A stretch of 64,000 bases of DNA from NCBI GenBank assembly GCA_035604595.1, contig DATNIE010000017.1:143628-207627 (forward strand). Direction: 5' to 3'. Origin of the DNA: CAIKZZ01 sp035604595. GTDB lineage: Bacteria > Pseudomonadota > Gammaproteobacteria > Steroidobacterales > Steroidobacteraceae. Below, one piece after another: positions 36,843-44,957 of this stretch; position 1 is the stretch's first letter, and each line of letters begins with the position of its first letter. The translations under genes were made by a program, and so were the position numbers. The notes under the pieces were generated by a model. That model had not been told where the DNA came from. It worked only from the letters and a program-made list of their open reading frames with translations, and searched no databases.

Positions 36843-38521
36843 GCGGCATTCGGCGCGCGGCGTCATTCGTCCTGGCAAGCGCACTGGCCGCGGGCGCGCT
36901 CCTCGGGTGCGCGAGCGAACCGGCGCGCGATGCGCCGGCCCGCGACTGGCCGATGGTGCCCGCGACGCGCGCGGCGCGCGGCACACCCGCGACGGCGGCC
37001 GCTGCCGAACCGGTCGAGAGCGTGGTGGCGGCCGAGGCCGACACGGTCGATCCCGCGGACGCACTGGTCTCGCTGCCGGTGCCGCCCGAGGACACCCCGA
37101 TGGCGGATCTCGCCAATGTGTTCGACCGGATCCGGCTCGGCTATGGCCTGGCCGACGTCGCGGAGCGGTCGGTCGACCAACAGGCACGGTATTTCGCCGG
37201 CAAACCCGAATTCCTCGACCGCACGTTCGAGCGCGCCGAGCGTTACCTCTACTACGTGGTCCGCGAGCTCGAGACGCGCAACATGCCGCTCGAGCTCGCG
37301 ATGCTGCCGGTGATCGAGAGCGCCTACAACCCATACGCCTATTCGCGCGCCCGCGCGGCCGGCATCTGGCAGTTCATCGCCCCGACCGCGACCCGCTACC
37401 AGGTGCGCGTGAACTGGTGGCAGGACGGGCGGCGCGACATCGTCGACTCTACCCGCGCCGCGCTCGATTACCTTTCCGTGCTGCACACGATGTTCGACGG
37501 GGACTGGCTGAAGGCGATCGCCGCCTACAACTGTGGCGAGCAGGCGGTGCAGCGCGCGGTCGATCGCAACCGCAGGGCGCGCAAACCGACGGACTTCTTC
37601 CACCTGAAGCTGCCGCGCGAGACGCGGGCCTACGTTCCGGAGCTGCTCGCGATGGCGCGGATCGTCGCCAACCCGGGCGCCTACGGGCTCGAGTTCACGA
37701 CCATCGCGAACAAGCCATACTTTGCGCAGGTCGAGGTCGGCAGTCAGCTGAACCTGCGGGTCGCCGCCGCGCTGCTCGGCGTGACCGAGGACGAACTCCA
37801 TGCCCTGAACCCGGCCTTCAACCGCTGGGCAACCGATCCCGATGGGCCGTATCACCTGCTGGTGCCGTACGCGGCGGCCCCCGAGTTCGCGCGGACGATC
37901 GCGAGCCTGTCGACGGAACTGCGGATGCCGGTCGAGCACTACCGGATCGAGGACGGCGACACGATTGCGAAGCTGGCGCAGGCCCGCGATATCACGATCC
38001 CCACGATTCGCCAGCTTAACGCCCTCGTCACCACCGACTTCAGGGTCGGGGACGAACTCGTGCTCCCGGCGAGCAGCGTGGCTCCGCTGCGCGCGGGTCT
38101 CATCATTGAGGGCGAGACGCCGCGGCCGGGCCGGCACCGCCGGAGCTACGTGATTCGACGCGGCGATACGCTCGCCTCGATCGCGCGCCGCAACGGCGTC
38201 GCGGTCGGAGACCTCGAGCGCCTGAACGGCCTCGTGCCGCACGCCCGTCTCGAGGCCGGCGATCGGCTGCTTGTTGAGACCGGGACACGCCACAAACGGC
38301 GCCGCCACAAGGCCACCAGGCCCACGAACACCGAGGACTCCGCACAGCCGCGCAAAGTCAGCGAGCTCGTGCGCCGTCGCGACGCGCTCCAGGCCAGCGC
38401 GGGCCGGTTCCAGCTCGGCCTCGGGAGCGGCCAGCGATGGACTAGTCTTGCGGACGCCGATTCCGATGCAGGACGGGCGCTGCTTGTGCAGCTGCACGCC
38501 GAGCGGGACCACCGCGGCTGA
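36839..38521 (+). CDS. mltD: Membrane-bound lytic murein transglycosylase D
   Basis: MltD cleaves the MurNAc-GlcNAc bond of peptidoglycan from the periplasmic face of the outer membrane. The 560-residue protein has a lipoprotein signal with lipobox LLGC (Cys24), the SLT domain with catalytic Glu in MLPVIESAYNPYAYS and the GIWQFI and AIAAYNCGE motifs, then two LysM repeats (about 375-420 and 435-480). The tail of about 80 residues is basic and disordered. The start overlaps the gloB stop. Confidence 0.94.
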   Translation: MSGIRRAASFVLASALAAGALLGCASEPARDAPARDWPMVPATRAARGTPATAAAAEPVESVVAAEADTVDPADALVSLPVPPEDTPMADLANVFDRIRLGYGLADVAERSVDQQARYFAGKPEFLDRTFERAERYLYYVVRELETRNMPLELAMLPVIESAYNPYAYSRARAAGIWQFIAPTATRYQVRVNWWQDGRRDIVDSTRAALDYLSVLHTMFDGDWLKAIAAYNCGEQAVQRAVDRNRRARKPTDFFHLKLPRETRAYVPELLAMARIVANPGAYGLEFTTIANKPYFAQVEVGSQLNLRVAAALLGVTEDELHALNPAFNRWATDPDGPYHLLVPYAAAPEFARTIASLSTELRMPVEHYRIEDGDTIAKLAQARDITIPTIRQLNALVTTDFRVGDELVLPASSVAPLRAGLIIEGETPRPGRHRRSYVIRRGDTLASIARRNGVAVGDLERLNGLVPHARLEAGDRLLVETGTRHKRRRHKATRPTNTEDSAQPRKVSELVRRRDALQASAGRFQLGLGSGQRWTSLADADSDAGRALLVQLHAERDHRG

Positions 38522-38533
38522 GGGAACCACACG

Positions 38534-39328
38534 ATGGGATTTCTGACGGGCAAGCGCGCGCTGATCGTCGGCCTTGCCAGCGACCGCTCGATCGCGTACG
38601 GCATCGCCGAGGCGATGCGCCGCGAGGGGGCCGAGCTCGCGATCACCTACGTCGGCGAGCGCTTCAGGGAGCGGGTCACGGAGCTCGCCGCCGCGGTCGG
38701 CACGCGACTCGTCTATGACATGGACGTCGCGAGCGATGCCGCGATCGATGCGACCTTTGCCGCGCTCGGCACGGAGTGGAACTCGCTCGACATCCTCGTC
38801 CACTCGGTCGCGTTCGCCCCGCGCGAGGCGCTGACCGGAAGCTTCACCACCGCCACGACCCGCGAAGCCTTCCGGATCGCGCACGACATCTCGAGCTTCA
38901 GCCTGGCGGCGGTGACGCGCGCCGCGCTGCCGCTGATGAAAGGACGCGCTGGCGCGATCCTGACGCTGACCTACCTCGGCGCGGTCAGGTCGATTCCGAG
39001 CTACAACGTGATGGGCCTCGCGAAGGCGAGCCTCGAGGCGAACGTTCGGTTTCTGGCGGCCGACTTGGGTCCCGGCGGCATCCGGGTCAATGCGATCTCC
39101 GCCGGACCCATCAAGACGCTCGCGGCGGCTGGCATTCCCGGATTCCGCAAGATGCTCGGCCACGTCGCGGCCGTGAACCCGATACGCCGCAATGTGACCC
39201 AGGAAGACGTCGGCAACGCCGCCGCATTCCTGTGCTCGGATCTCGCGGCCGGCATCACCGGCGAGGTGCTCTACGTCGATGGCGGCTATAATACCGTCGG
39301 CATGAGTTTCGGCGAACCGGCGGCCTGA
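38534..39328 (+). CDS. fabI: Enoyl-[acyl-carrier-protein] reductase (NADH) FabI
   Basis: FabI reduces trans-2-enoyl-ACP in the last step of each fatty acid elongation cycle. The 264-residue SDR protein has the NAD loop GLASDRSIAYGIA, and the catalytic Tyr157 and Lys164 in SYNVMGLAKASLE, matching E. coli Tyr156/Lys163. It is 12 bases after mltD. In Pseudomonas fabI directly follows ppiD; here gloB-mltD lie between. Confidence 0.97.
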   Translation: MGFLTGKRALIVGLASDRSIAYGIAEAMRREGAELAITYVGERFRERVTELAAAVGTRLVYDMDVASDAAIDATFAALGTEWNSLDILVHSVAFAPREALTGSFTTATTREAFRIAHDISSFSLAAVTRAALPLMKGRAGAILTLTYLGAVRSIPSYNVMGLAKASLEANVRFLAADLGPGGIRVNAISAGPIKTLAAAGIPGFRKMLGHVAAVNPIRRNVTQEDVGNAAAFLCSDLAAGITGEVLYVDGGYNTVGMSFGEPAA

Positions 39329-39664
39329 CCCACAGCGGCGGCGAACGAGCCGCGCTTTGAGTTGCGACGCTGAATACTCTCGCTGCTCGATCGTTGATCG
39401 AGCGGGCGATCTTATAATACGCGGCGTCTGAATCCGTGCCACAAGAACCATGCTCGCAGAGCCCTACGAATGGCGGCACCTCCTGAGCTCATCGGCAGCG
39501 ATTCACAACCCACAGCGTGTCCCGTCTGACCCGGGCCGCTGCAGTTCCCGAAATTAAGAATCATGAAGGATGAGGGCGCGTCGCTCTGCGGCGACACCGA
39601 ATCTGCCTACGTTTTGCGACCGCTATCGGCTATAGTTGCCGCGGCCGGGAAGGGAACCTAAATA
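39329..39664. other. Intergenic region fabI-wecA
   Basis: These 336 bases are clearly richer in A and T than the genes on the left. They hold the palindrome and TATAAT described separately. A 35-codon frame (39450-39557, MLAEPYEWRHLL...) has no recognisable features and is not called. No terminator for fabI was found. Confidence 0.5.
39385..39418 (+). promoter_or_regulatory. Palindrome overlapping a TATAAT promoter upstream of wecA
   Basis: GCTCGATCGTTGATCGAGC (39385-39403) is a perfect 8-bp inverted repeat with a 3-base centre. A perfect -10, TATAAT, follows at 39413-39418. The -35 would fall inside the palindrome, an arrangement typical of a repressor site. No good -35 hexamer is visible at 16-18 bases, so the promoter may need an activator or be weak. 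The wecA ATG is 246 bases downstream of the -10. Confidence 0.5.
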
Positions 39665-40741
39665 ATGACGCTTTTTCAGATCGCCACGGCTGCGATTGCC
39701 GCGCTCGTGATAACCATCGCTGCGGTGCTCGCCCTTCGCCCGCTCGCCTATGTCGTCGACCTGTTGGACCGCCCCGGTGGTCACAAGACGCATCAGGGAG
39801 AGGTCCCGATCGTCGGTGGACTCGCGATGCTGCTCGGCTTGGTGCTGGGGCTTTCGGTGAGCTCGGCGGTGATCGGGTCGTTGTCGAATTTTCTGGTCCC
39901 GGCGGTGTTCCTTGCTGTGGTCGGCATGCTCGACGACCGGTTCGATCTGCCGCCTGTCTCCCGCTTGTTTGCGCAGTTCGCCGCCGTGTTGCCGATGTTT
40001 TTTGGGGCAGGTCTTCGGTTACTGAGTTTCGGCGACCTCTTCGGAATCGGGCCGCTTATCACGGGATCAACGGCGTTGTTTGCCACCGTGTTCGTGACGC
40101 TGGCCGCGATCAATGCGTTCAACATGTTGGATGGCATCGACGGCTTGGCCGGCGGCGTCGCGGTCGTGTCGCTGACCTGCGTGTTCGGACTCTCATATCC
40201 CTCGGCGGGACCGGCACAACTCGCCCTTGCCGCTGTGCTGATGGGCTCCGTCGTCGGGTTTCTCGTATTCAACCTGCCGATGCGCTTGAATCGTCGCATG
40301 CGGTGTTTCATGGGCGACGCTGGAAGTACGCTGCTCGGTTTTTCACTCGCGTGGCTCTGTATTAGCCTGAGTCAAGGTCAGGGCGCGGGGGCGGCACCCA
40401 TCACGATGGTCTGGCTGGTTGGCGTGCCGGCAACGGAACTCGTATGGACGACGATCCGCCGGCTCGCGCATGGACACTCGCCCATACGGCCGGATACGGA
40501 ACACTTGCACCATCGCTTGCGCGCGGCAGGCCTCGGGGCGCGCGCGGTATTTGCAACGATGACGGTTGCGGCCGTGCTGTTCGCGCTGATCGGGCTCGGA
40601 TTGCAGGAAAGACACGTGCCGGACTGGCTATCGCTGCTGCTGTTGTTTGCGGCAGGAAGCACGCTAGTAGTCACCTGCTACAACGGAGCGGCGCTGCTTC
40701 GGTTCATGCCGAGCTCGTGGCGTCTTCCCGTCGCGGACTAG
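39665..40741 (+). CDS. Undecaprenyl-phosphate GlcNAc-1-phosphate transferase (WecA/MraY family)
   Basis: These polytopic membrane enzymes move a sugar-1-phosphate from a UDP-sugar to undecaprenyl phosphate, starting O-antigen, enterobacterial common antigen or exopolysaccharide units. The 358-residue protein has about ten membrane segments and the family motifs VDLLDRPGGHKTHQGEVP, GMLDDRFDL, NAFNMLDGIDGLAGG, GDAGSTLLGF and a basic HLHHRL loop. WecA is the closest guess; the exact sugar cannot be read from sequence. It starts 336 bases after fabI and has no close downstream partner. Confidence 0.85.
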   Translation: MTLFQIATAAIAALVITIAAVLALRPLAYVVDLLDRPGGHKTHQGEVPIVGGLAMLLGLVLGLSVSSAVIGSLSNFLVPAVFLAVVGMLDDRFDLPPVSRLFAQFAAVLPMFFGAGLRLLSFGDLFGIGPLITGSTALFATVFVTLAAINAFNMLDGIDGLAGGVAVVSLTCVFGLSYPSAGPAQLALAAVLMGSVVGFLVFNLPMRLNRRMRCFMGDAGSTLLGFSLAWLCISLSQGQGAGAAPITMVWLVGVPATELVWTTIRRLAHGHSPIRPDTEHLHHRLRAAGLGARAVFATMTVAAVLFALIGLGLQERHVPDWLSLLLLFAAGSTLVVTCYNGAALLRFMPSSWRLPVAD

Positions 40742-41266
40742 GAAACCTTATAGCGGTCGGGCAGGCGGCACACGGATCGCGGGCTCGCCGACACAGCCGA
40801 TGTCCCCGATACGCGCGGCATTTCAGAGCCCCGGCGACTGCGGGTCACTTCGGCGTTCGTCGAATCTCGCCGCCTGTCCCGGACCTGCACCAAAACGCGC
40901 GTGGAGACAAGGCCGGACGCTGTTGGCAACCGTTTGGCCGCGTCACGGCATGATCTGTGTGCCGCAGGTGACCGCCGAAGCCCACTCTGTCACCCATCAC
41001 GCGAGGCGCGCGTTCGAAGCGAGGAGTTGAGTCTAAGTCGGCACCTGCTGCGGCGGCGGACACGCAGAGCGATTGCACCGCCGTCACAGACCCCGCCTCG
41101 CTGGATCGGGCCTCGCACGCTCTGGTTCGCCATCGGGCGCCCCAAAATGTGCGCCAGGTTCACAGCGCGACCCTGGATGTGCCGAAATCATCTGTGACGC
41201 AGCCCACAATGTGGGAAAACCGCGAAGGCCGCGCTCGGCGATTGGTGGTTTACTGCAAAGTGTCAA
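40742..41266. other. 525-base gap between wecA and the HD-GYP gene
   Basis: No coding frame with family features is seen on either strand. A small inverted repeat CCCACAATGTGGG (41203-41215) lies 51 bases before the HD-GYP ATG and could be an operator. The base composition is lower in GC than the surrounding operons. The stretch may hold a decayed gene. Confidence 0.4.
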
Positions 41267-43333
41267 ATGAAAACGTCGCCCGCAGAAGAACGATTGATGA
41301 GTGCGCGGCGTGAGCCATGGGCGGCCACGGTTCTGATCGCGAACGATCGCGCGGAAGACCGGCAGCTGCTGCGCGCCGTGCTCGAAGCAATGGGCCACGT
41401 GGTTATCGAGGTTTCCAACGGTCAGCAAGCGCTGGCCGAAGCCCGAACGGCCAAGCCCGACATGATCCTGTCCGACATCCAGATGCCCGGAGGCGACGGC
41501 TTCGAACTGTGCCGCCGACTCCAGCTGGACCCGAACTTGCGGCACGTGCCGGTGGTGCTCGTAGCGGCGGATATCGAACCGAAATACCAGCAATTGGCTC
41601 AGGATGTCGGAGCGATCCGGGTACTGTCGAAGCCAGTCGAAGCTCGGGAATTGCGTGCCGCGGTCGAGGAGTCGCTGTTCGTTGGCTTCGTTCCTGGCGC
41701 GACCCAAAAACTGCAGCGGATGAACAATGAGACCTTTTATAGGCGTCATGCTGCCGCAGTCGGCTCGCAGCTCGAGCAAAAGGTGGCTGAGCTGGAGCGG
41801 CTGGCGCGCCTGTATAAGGTGCTATCCAAGGCCAACCAGGCCATCGTGCATAGCAACAACCGCGAGCAGCTGTTCCCCGCCATATGCCGGGTCGCGGTAG
41901 AGCACGCGGGCTTACGCCTCGCGGCGATCGTCCTCATTGATCAAGCGGATCGGAAACCGAAGCAGGCGGCCTGGTTCGGCGCGGCCGCCGGAGCTACTAA
42001 TGACTTAAGCGTCGCGATCGATGAGTACGACGCGGCAGGGCGAAGCCTCACGGCGGAGGCGCTGAGCTCCGGAACGCCTGTCATCAGCAACGACCTCCTT
42101 GACGATCCGACAGCCATACCGGCGTACGAGGCGGCGCGACGCGCGGGCGTCGGAGCCATGGCGATGTATCCGCTCAGCGCGAGCGGCGCTATCGTCGGCG
42201 CACTGCAGCTTTACGCATATGAACCCGGATTCTTTACCGCGGCGATGCGTTCGACGCTGGAGGAGATCGCGAGCGACATCTCATATGCGCTCGACAACTA
42301 CGCACGCGACGCCGAGCACAACCGCGCGATGCAAACTGCGGCCGACGCACTCGCTTACAACCGCCTGCTGATCGAATCGTCTCCTATCGGGATCATCACC
42401 TACAAAGCAACAGGCGCCACTGTTTCTGCCAACGATGCTGCCGCCAAGCTCGTTGGCGGGACTGTGGAGAAGCTCAAAGCGCAGAATTTCCGTGAAACTG
42501 AATCGTTTAAGCGATCCGGATTGTTGGACGCTGCAAACCGCGTGCTTGCCACCAATCGTGTTATCGACAAAGATTTTCACTTTGCTTCCACATTCGGGAA
42601 AATAAGTTGGTTCACGGGTCGCCTGGTTCCTTTCGAATACCAGTCGGAACAGCACTTGCTGGCGTTATTCTGGGACATCAGCGACCGCGTGCGAGCGACC
42701 CAGGCGCTGCGCGAACAGGCAGAGCAGCTCCAGCACCATGCTGCGAAAGTCGAAGCTGCCTTCATGCAGACGGTGGAAGTCGCCACAACGTTAAGCGAGA
42801 TGCGCGACCCGTATACTGCCGGTCACGAACGGCGAGTGGCGGAGATCGCAGTCGCTATTGGCGGCCAACTCGGTTTCGACGCTCGGCGGCAGCAGGGATT
42901 GCGAATTGCCGGCTACTTGCACGACGTCGGCAAGATCATGATCCCGTCCGAGATTCTCTCCAAGCCCGGCAGGCTGAGCGCCGCCGAATTTGCGCTCGTC
43001 AAGGGACATCCGCAGGCGAGCTTCGACATCCTGAAGAACGTTGAATGTGCTTGGCCGGTGGCGCAGGTCGCGCTGCAGCACCACGAGCGTGTCGATGGCA
43101 GCGGCTACCCGCAGGGTCTGATCGGCGAGGCGATCCTGTTCGAGGCGCGGATTCTCGCGGTGGCGGATGTCGTCGAGGCGATGGGCTCGCACCGCCCCTA
43201 CCGCCCGAGCCTGGGTATCGACAAGGCGCTGGCGGAGCTCGAGCGGGGGCGCGGCAGTGCGTACGATCCGGTCGTCGTGGATGCGTGCCTGAAGCTGTTT
43301 CGCGAGAACGGCTACCAGCTACCACAAGGCTGA
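41267..43333 (+). CDS. Response regulator with REC, GAF, PAS and HD-GYP domains
   Basis: HD-GYP domains hydrolyse cyclic di-GMP and so favour motility over biofilm. The 688-residue protein has a receiver (about 20-145, phospho-Asp in MILSDIQMPGGDGF), a coiled linker, a GAF domain (about 185-345), a PAS-like domain (about 365-480) and the HD-GYP domain (about 500-688) with the intact HD (GYLHDVGKI), HHERVDGSGYP and LAVADVVEAM motifs. It is likely an active phosphodiesterase with two inputs. No sensor kinase is adjacent. Its codons are less GC-rich than those of its neighbours. Confidence 0.9.
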   Translation: MKTSPAEERLMSARREPWAATVLIANDRAEDRQLLRAVLEAMGHVVIEVSNGQQALAEARTAKPDMILSDIQMPGGDGFELCRRLQLDPNLRHVPVVLVAADIEPKYQQLAQDVGAIRVLSKPVEARELRAAVEESLFVGFVPGATQKLQRMNNETFYRRHAAAVGSQLEQKVAELERLARLYKVLSKANQAIVHSNNREQLFPAICRVAVEHAGLRLAAIVLIDQADRKPKQAAWFGAAAGATNDLSVAIDEYDAAGRSLTAEALSSGTPVISNDLLDDPTAIPAYEAARRAGVGAMAMYPLSASGAIVGALQLYAYEPGFFTAAMRSTLEEIASDISYALDNYARDAEHNRAMQTAADALAYNRLLIESSPIGIITYKATGATVSANDAAAKLVGGTVEKLKAQNFRETESFKRSGLLDAANRVLATNRVIDKDFHFASTFGKISWFTGRLVPFEYQSEQHLLALFWDISDRVRATQALREQAEQLQHHAAKVEAAFMQTVEVATTLSEMRDPYTAGHERRVAEIAVAIGGQLGFDARRQQGLRIAGYLHDVGKIMIPSEILSKPGRLSAAEFALVKGHPQASFDILKNVECAWPVAQVALQHHERVDGSGYPQGLIGEAILFEARILAVADVVEAMGSHRPYRPSLGIDKALAELERGRGSAYDPVVVDACLKLFRENGYQLPQG

Positions 43334-43570
43334 CGCGCCTGGCGTCTCGGCCGGCACCCGTGAGCGGCGGATGCACGACTCCATGATCGACCGCGAGCGC
43401 CACTCGCCGAGTTGGGCGGCGACGGAAGCGAGTTCGTGCACCGCTCCCGTGTCAGCCACGACTGGCAGATGGGTCTTGATAGCGGCCTCAAACTCGAGGA
43501 CCGCCTACTTGGCCATGCTCTCGTAGGGTGGATCTGACCCCTCGCTCGGACCGCTCGCGCTCTTGCTGGT

Positions 43571-43590
43571 GGCCGGGCTGACGCCCGGCC
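43571..43590. repeat. Perfect GC hairpin upstream of the methyltransferase gene
   Basis: GGCCGGGC and GCCCGGCC pair perfectly around TGAC, ending 15 bases before the ATG at 43606. There is no T-run. It may affect translation of the next gene or be a remnant REP-like element; a GGGTGGATCTGACCCC string lies close by at about 43527-43542. Confidence 0.4.
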
Positions 43591-43605
43591 GGTATCCTCG
43601 ACGCC

Positions 43606-44361
43606 ATGTCAGGCGCTTCCGATACCTCCGCACCGCTCCAATTCCCGCGCCAACACGAGCCGCCGAACGCCCTCGATGCGTGGCTCGCCGGCCCGTTGGG
43701 CCGGCTCCTGCTCACGGCCGAGCAGCGGGAGGTTGGGGCGGCGCTGGAGGACGTGTTCGGCAACCAGTTCCTTCAGATCGGCCACTGGGGCAGGCCGGCC
43801 ACCTTTCTGCCGCTCGCCCGGACGCCGCGCCGGGCGCTGCTCGCCGAGCCGGGCGCGGCGGGCGATTGCGTGAGCCACGCCGCATCGCTCGCTGTCCTCA
43901 GCCAGTCGGTCGACGCGGTGCTCTTGCCGCACACGCTCGAGTATGAGCCCGAGCCTCACGTGGTGCTGCGCGAGGTCGACCGGATTCTCGTCGGCGAGGG
44001 CCACGTGCTGGTGCTTGGGTTCGAACCGGTGGGTTCCTGGGCCTTGCGGCATTACCTCGTGCCGGGTGGGTACCCGCCGGGACTCGTCCGGACGCTGTCG
44101 CGCCGGCGCCTCCGGGACTGGCTGACGCTGCTGGGCTTCGACGTGGTCGAGATCCGTCGCTTCGTGCATGCGCTCCCGCTCGCGGGCCTCGAGGCGGGCG
44201 CTGTTACGCGCGGCCTCGACCGGCTCGGCCGGCGGCTCGACGGGCGGCTCGGGAATGTGTACCTGCTGAAGGCCAAGAAACGGGTCTATACGCTGACGCC
44301 GATCCGCCCGCGCCGGCGCCCGGCGCGCCAGTTCGCCGGTGCCCTCGCGGATCCGACGTGA
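43606..44361 (+). CDS. YafS-like class I SAM-dependent methyltransferase
   Basis: The 251-residue protein belongs with the methyltransferases encoded beside rnhA in many gammaproteobacteria (E. coli YafS). It shows the core of a methyltransferase-11-type fold: LQIGHWG near residue 55, AVLLPHTLEYEPEPHVVLREVDRIL and the GHVLVLGFEPVGSWALR segment. Its substrate is not known. The classical GxGxG motif I is degenerate (QIGHWGR), as is typical of this subfamily. It overlaps rnhA by 4 bases (GTGA). Confidence 0.82.
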   Translation: MSGASDTSAPLQFPRQHEPPNALDAWLAGPLGRLLLTAEQREVGAALEDVFGNQFLQIGHWGRPATFLPLARTPRRALLAEPGAAGDCVSHAASLAVLSQSVDAVLLPHTLEYEPEPHVVLREVDRILVGEGHVLVLGFEPVGSWALRHYLVPGGYPPGLVRTLSRRRLRDWLTLLGFDVVEIRRFVHALPLAGLEAGAVTRGLDRLGRRLDGRLGNVYLLKAKKRVYTLTPIRPRRRPARQFAGALADPT

Positions 44362-44795
44362 CCGAGGTGAAGATCTACACGGATGGCGCTTGCCGCGGCA
44401 ATCCCGGCCCCGGCGGCTGGGGCGCGCTACTCGTGTCCGCTCGCAGCGAGAAGGAGCTCTGGGGAGGCGAGCAGCTGACGACCAACAACCGCATGGAGCT
44501 CACGGCCGCGATCCGCGGGCTCGAGGCGCTGAAGCGGCGGTGCCGCGTCGCGCTCTACACTGACTCTCAGTACCTGCGGAATGGAATCCGTGAGTGGCTG
44601 CTGCAGTGGAAGCAGCGCGGCTGGAAGACGGCCGACAAGAAACCGGTGAAGAACCAGGACCTCTGGGAGCGGCTCGATGCGCTGGTCACAGGCCATGACA
44701 TCGAGTGGCACTGGGTCAGGGGGCACGCCGGTCACGATGGCAATGAGCGCGCAGATCAGCTCGCGAACCGGGGCATCGACGAGCTACTGGAGTAG
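44358..44795 (+). CDS. rnhA: Ribonuclease HI
   Basis: RNase HI cuts the RNA strand of RNA-DNA hybrids. The 145-residue protein has the four acidic catalytic residues in YTDGACRGNPGPGGWG, NNRMELTAAI, YTDSQYLRNG and HAGHDGNERADQLA. The GTG start overlaps the yafS-like stop. In E. coli rnhA lies beside dnaQ; here pgi and a wzi-like gene separate them. Confidence 0.97.
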   Translation: MTEVKIYTDGACRGNPGPGGWGALLVSARSEKELWGGEQLTTNNRMELTAAIRGLEALKRRCRVALYTDSQYLRNGIREWLLQWKQRGWKTADKKPVKNQDLWERLDALVTGHDIEWHWVRGHAGHDGNERADQLANRGIDELLE

Positions 44796-44904
44796 CGCGA
44801 CCGCGACGCCGGCAAGCGCGGTGCGTGCGAACCTCGTGGCGGCCGTCAGCAGCTTGCAGCATTCCCGTAAGCCGGGCTCTGCCCGTCGCAAATTCGCGAC
44901 TCGG

Positions 44905-44934
44905 CTGACGCGCGACCCGGGTTCTTGCCATAAT
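44905..44934 (+). promoter_or_regulatory. Candidate promoter of pgi
   Basis: CTGACG (44905-44910) and CATAAT (44929-44934) are separated by 18 bases and lie 23 bases upstream of the pgi GTG. Confidence 0.45.
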
Positions 44935-44957
44935 CGCGCGCTTCAGCGGAGCCGCAC

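Noticed and set aside
39394..39418. TTGATC with TATAAT as a sigma70 pair upstream of wecA
   Set aside because: The spacer is only 13 bases, too short for a working -35/-10 pair; the palindrome reading is preferred.
36863..39451. 862-codon open frame antisense to mltD-fabI
   Set aside because: Spans two clear genes on the other strand and has low-complexity Arg-rich sequence without domains.
39450..39557. 35-codon ORF (MLAEPYEWRHLL...) upstream of wecA
   Set aside because: No ribosome-binding site and no similarity; length is within chance.
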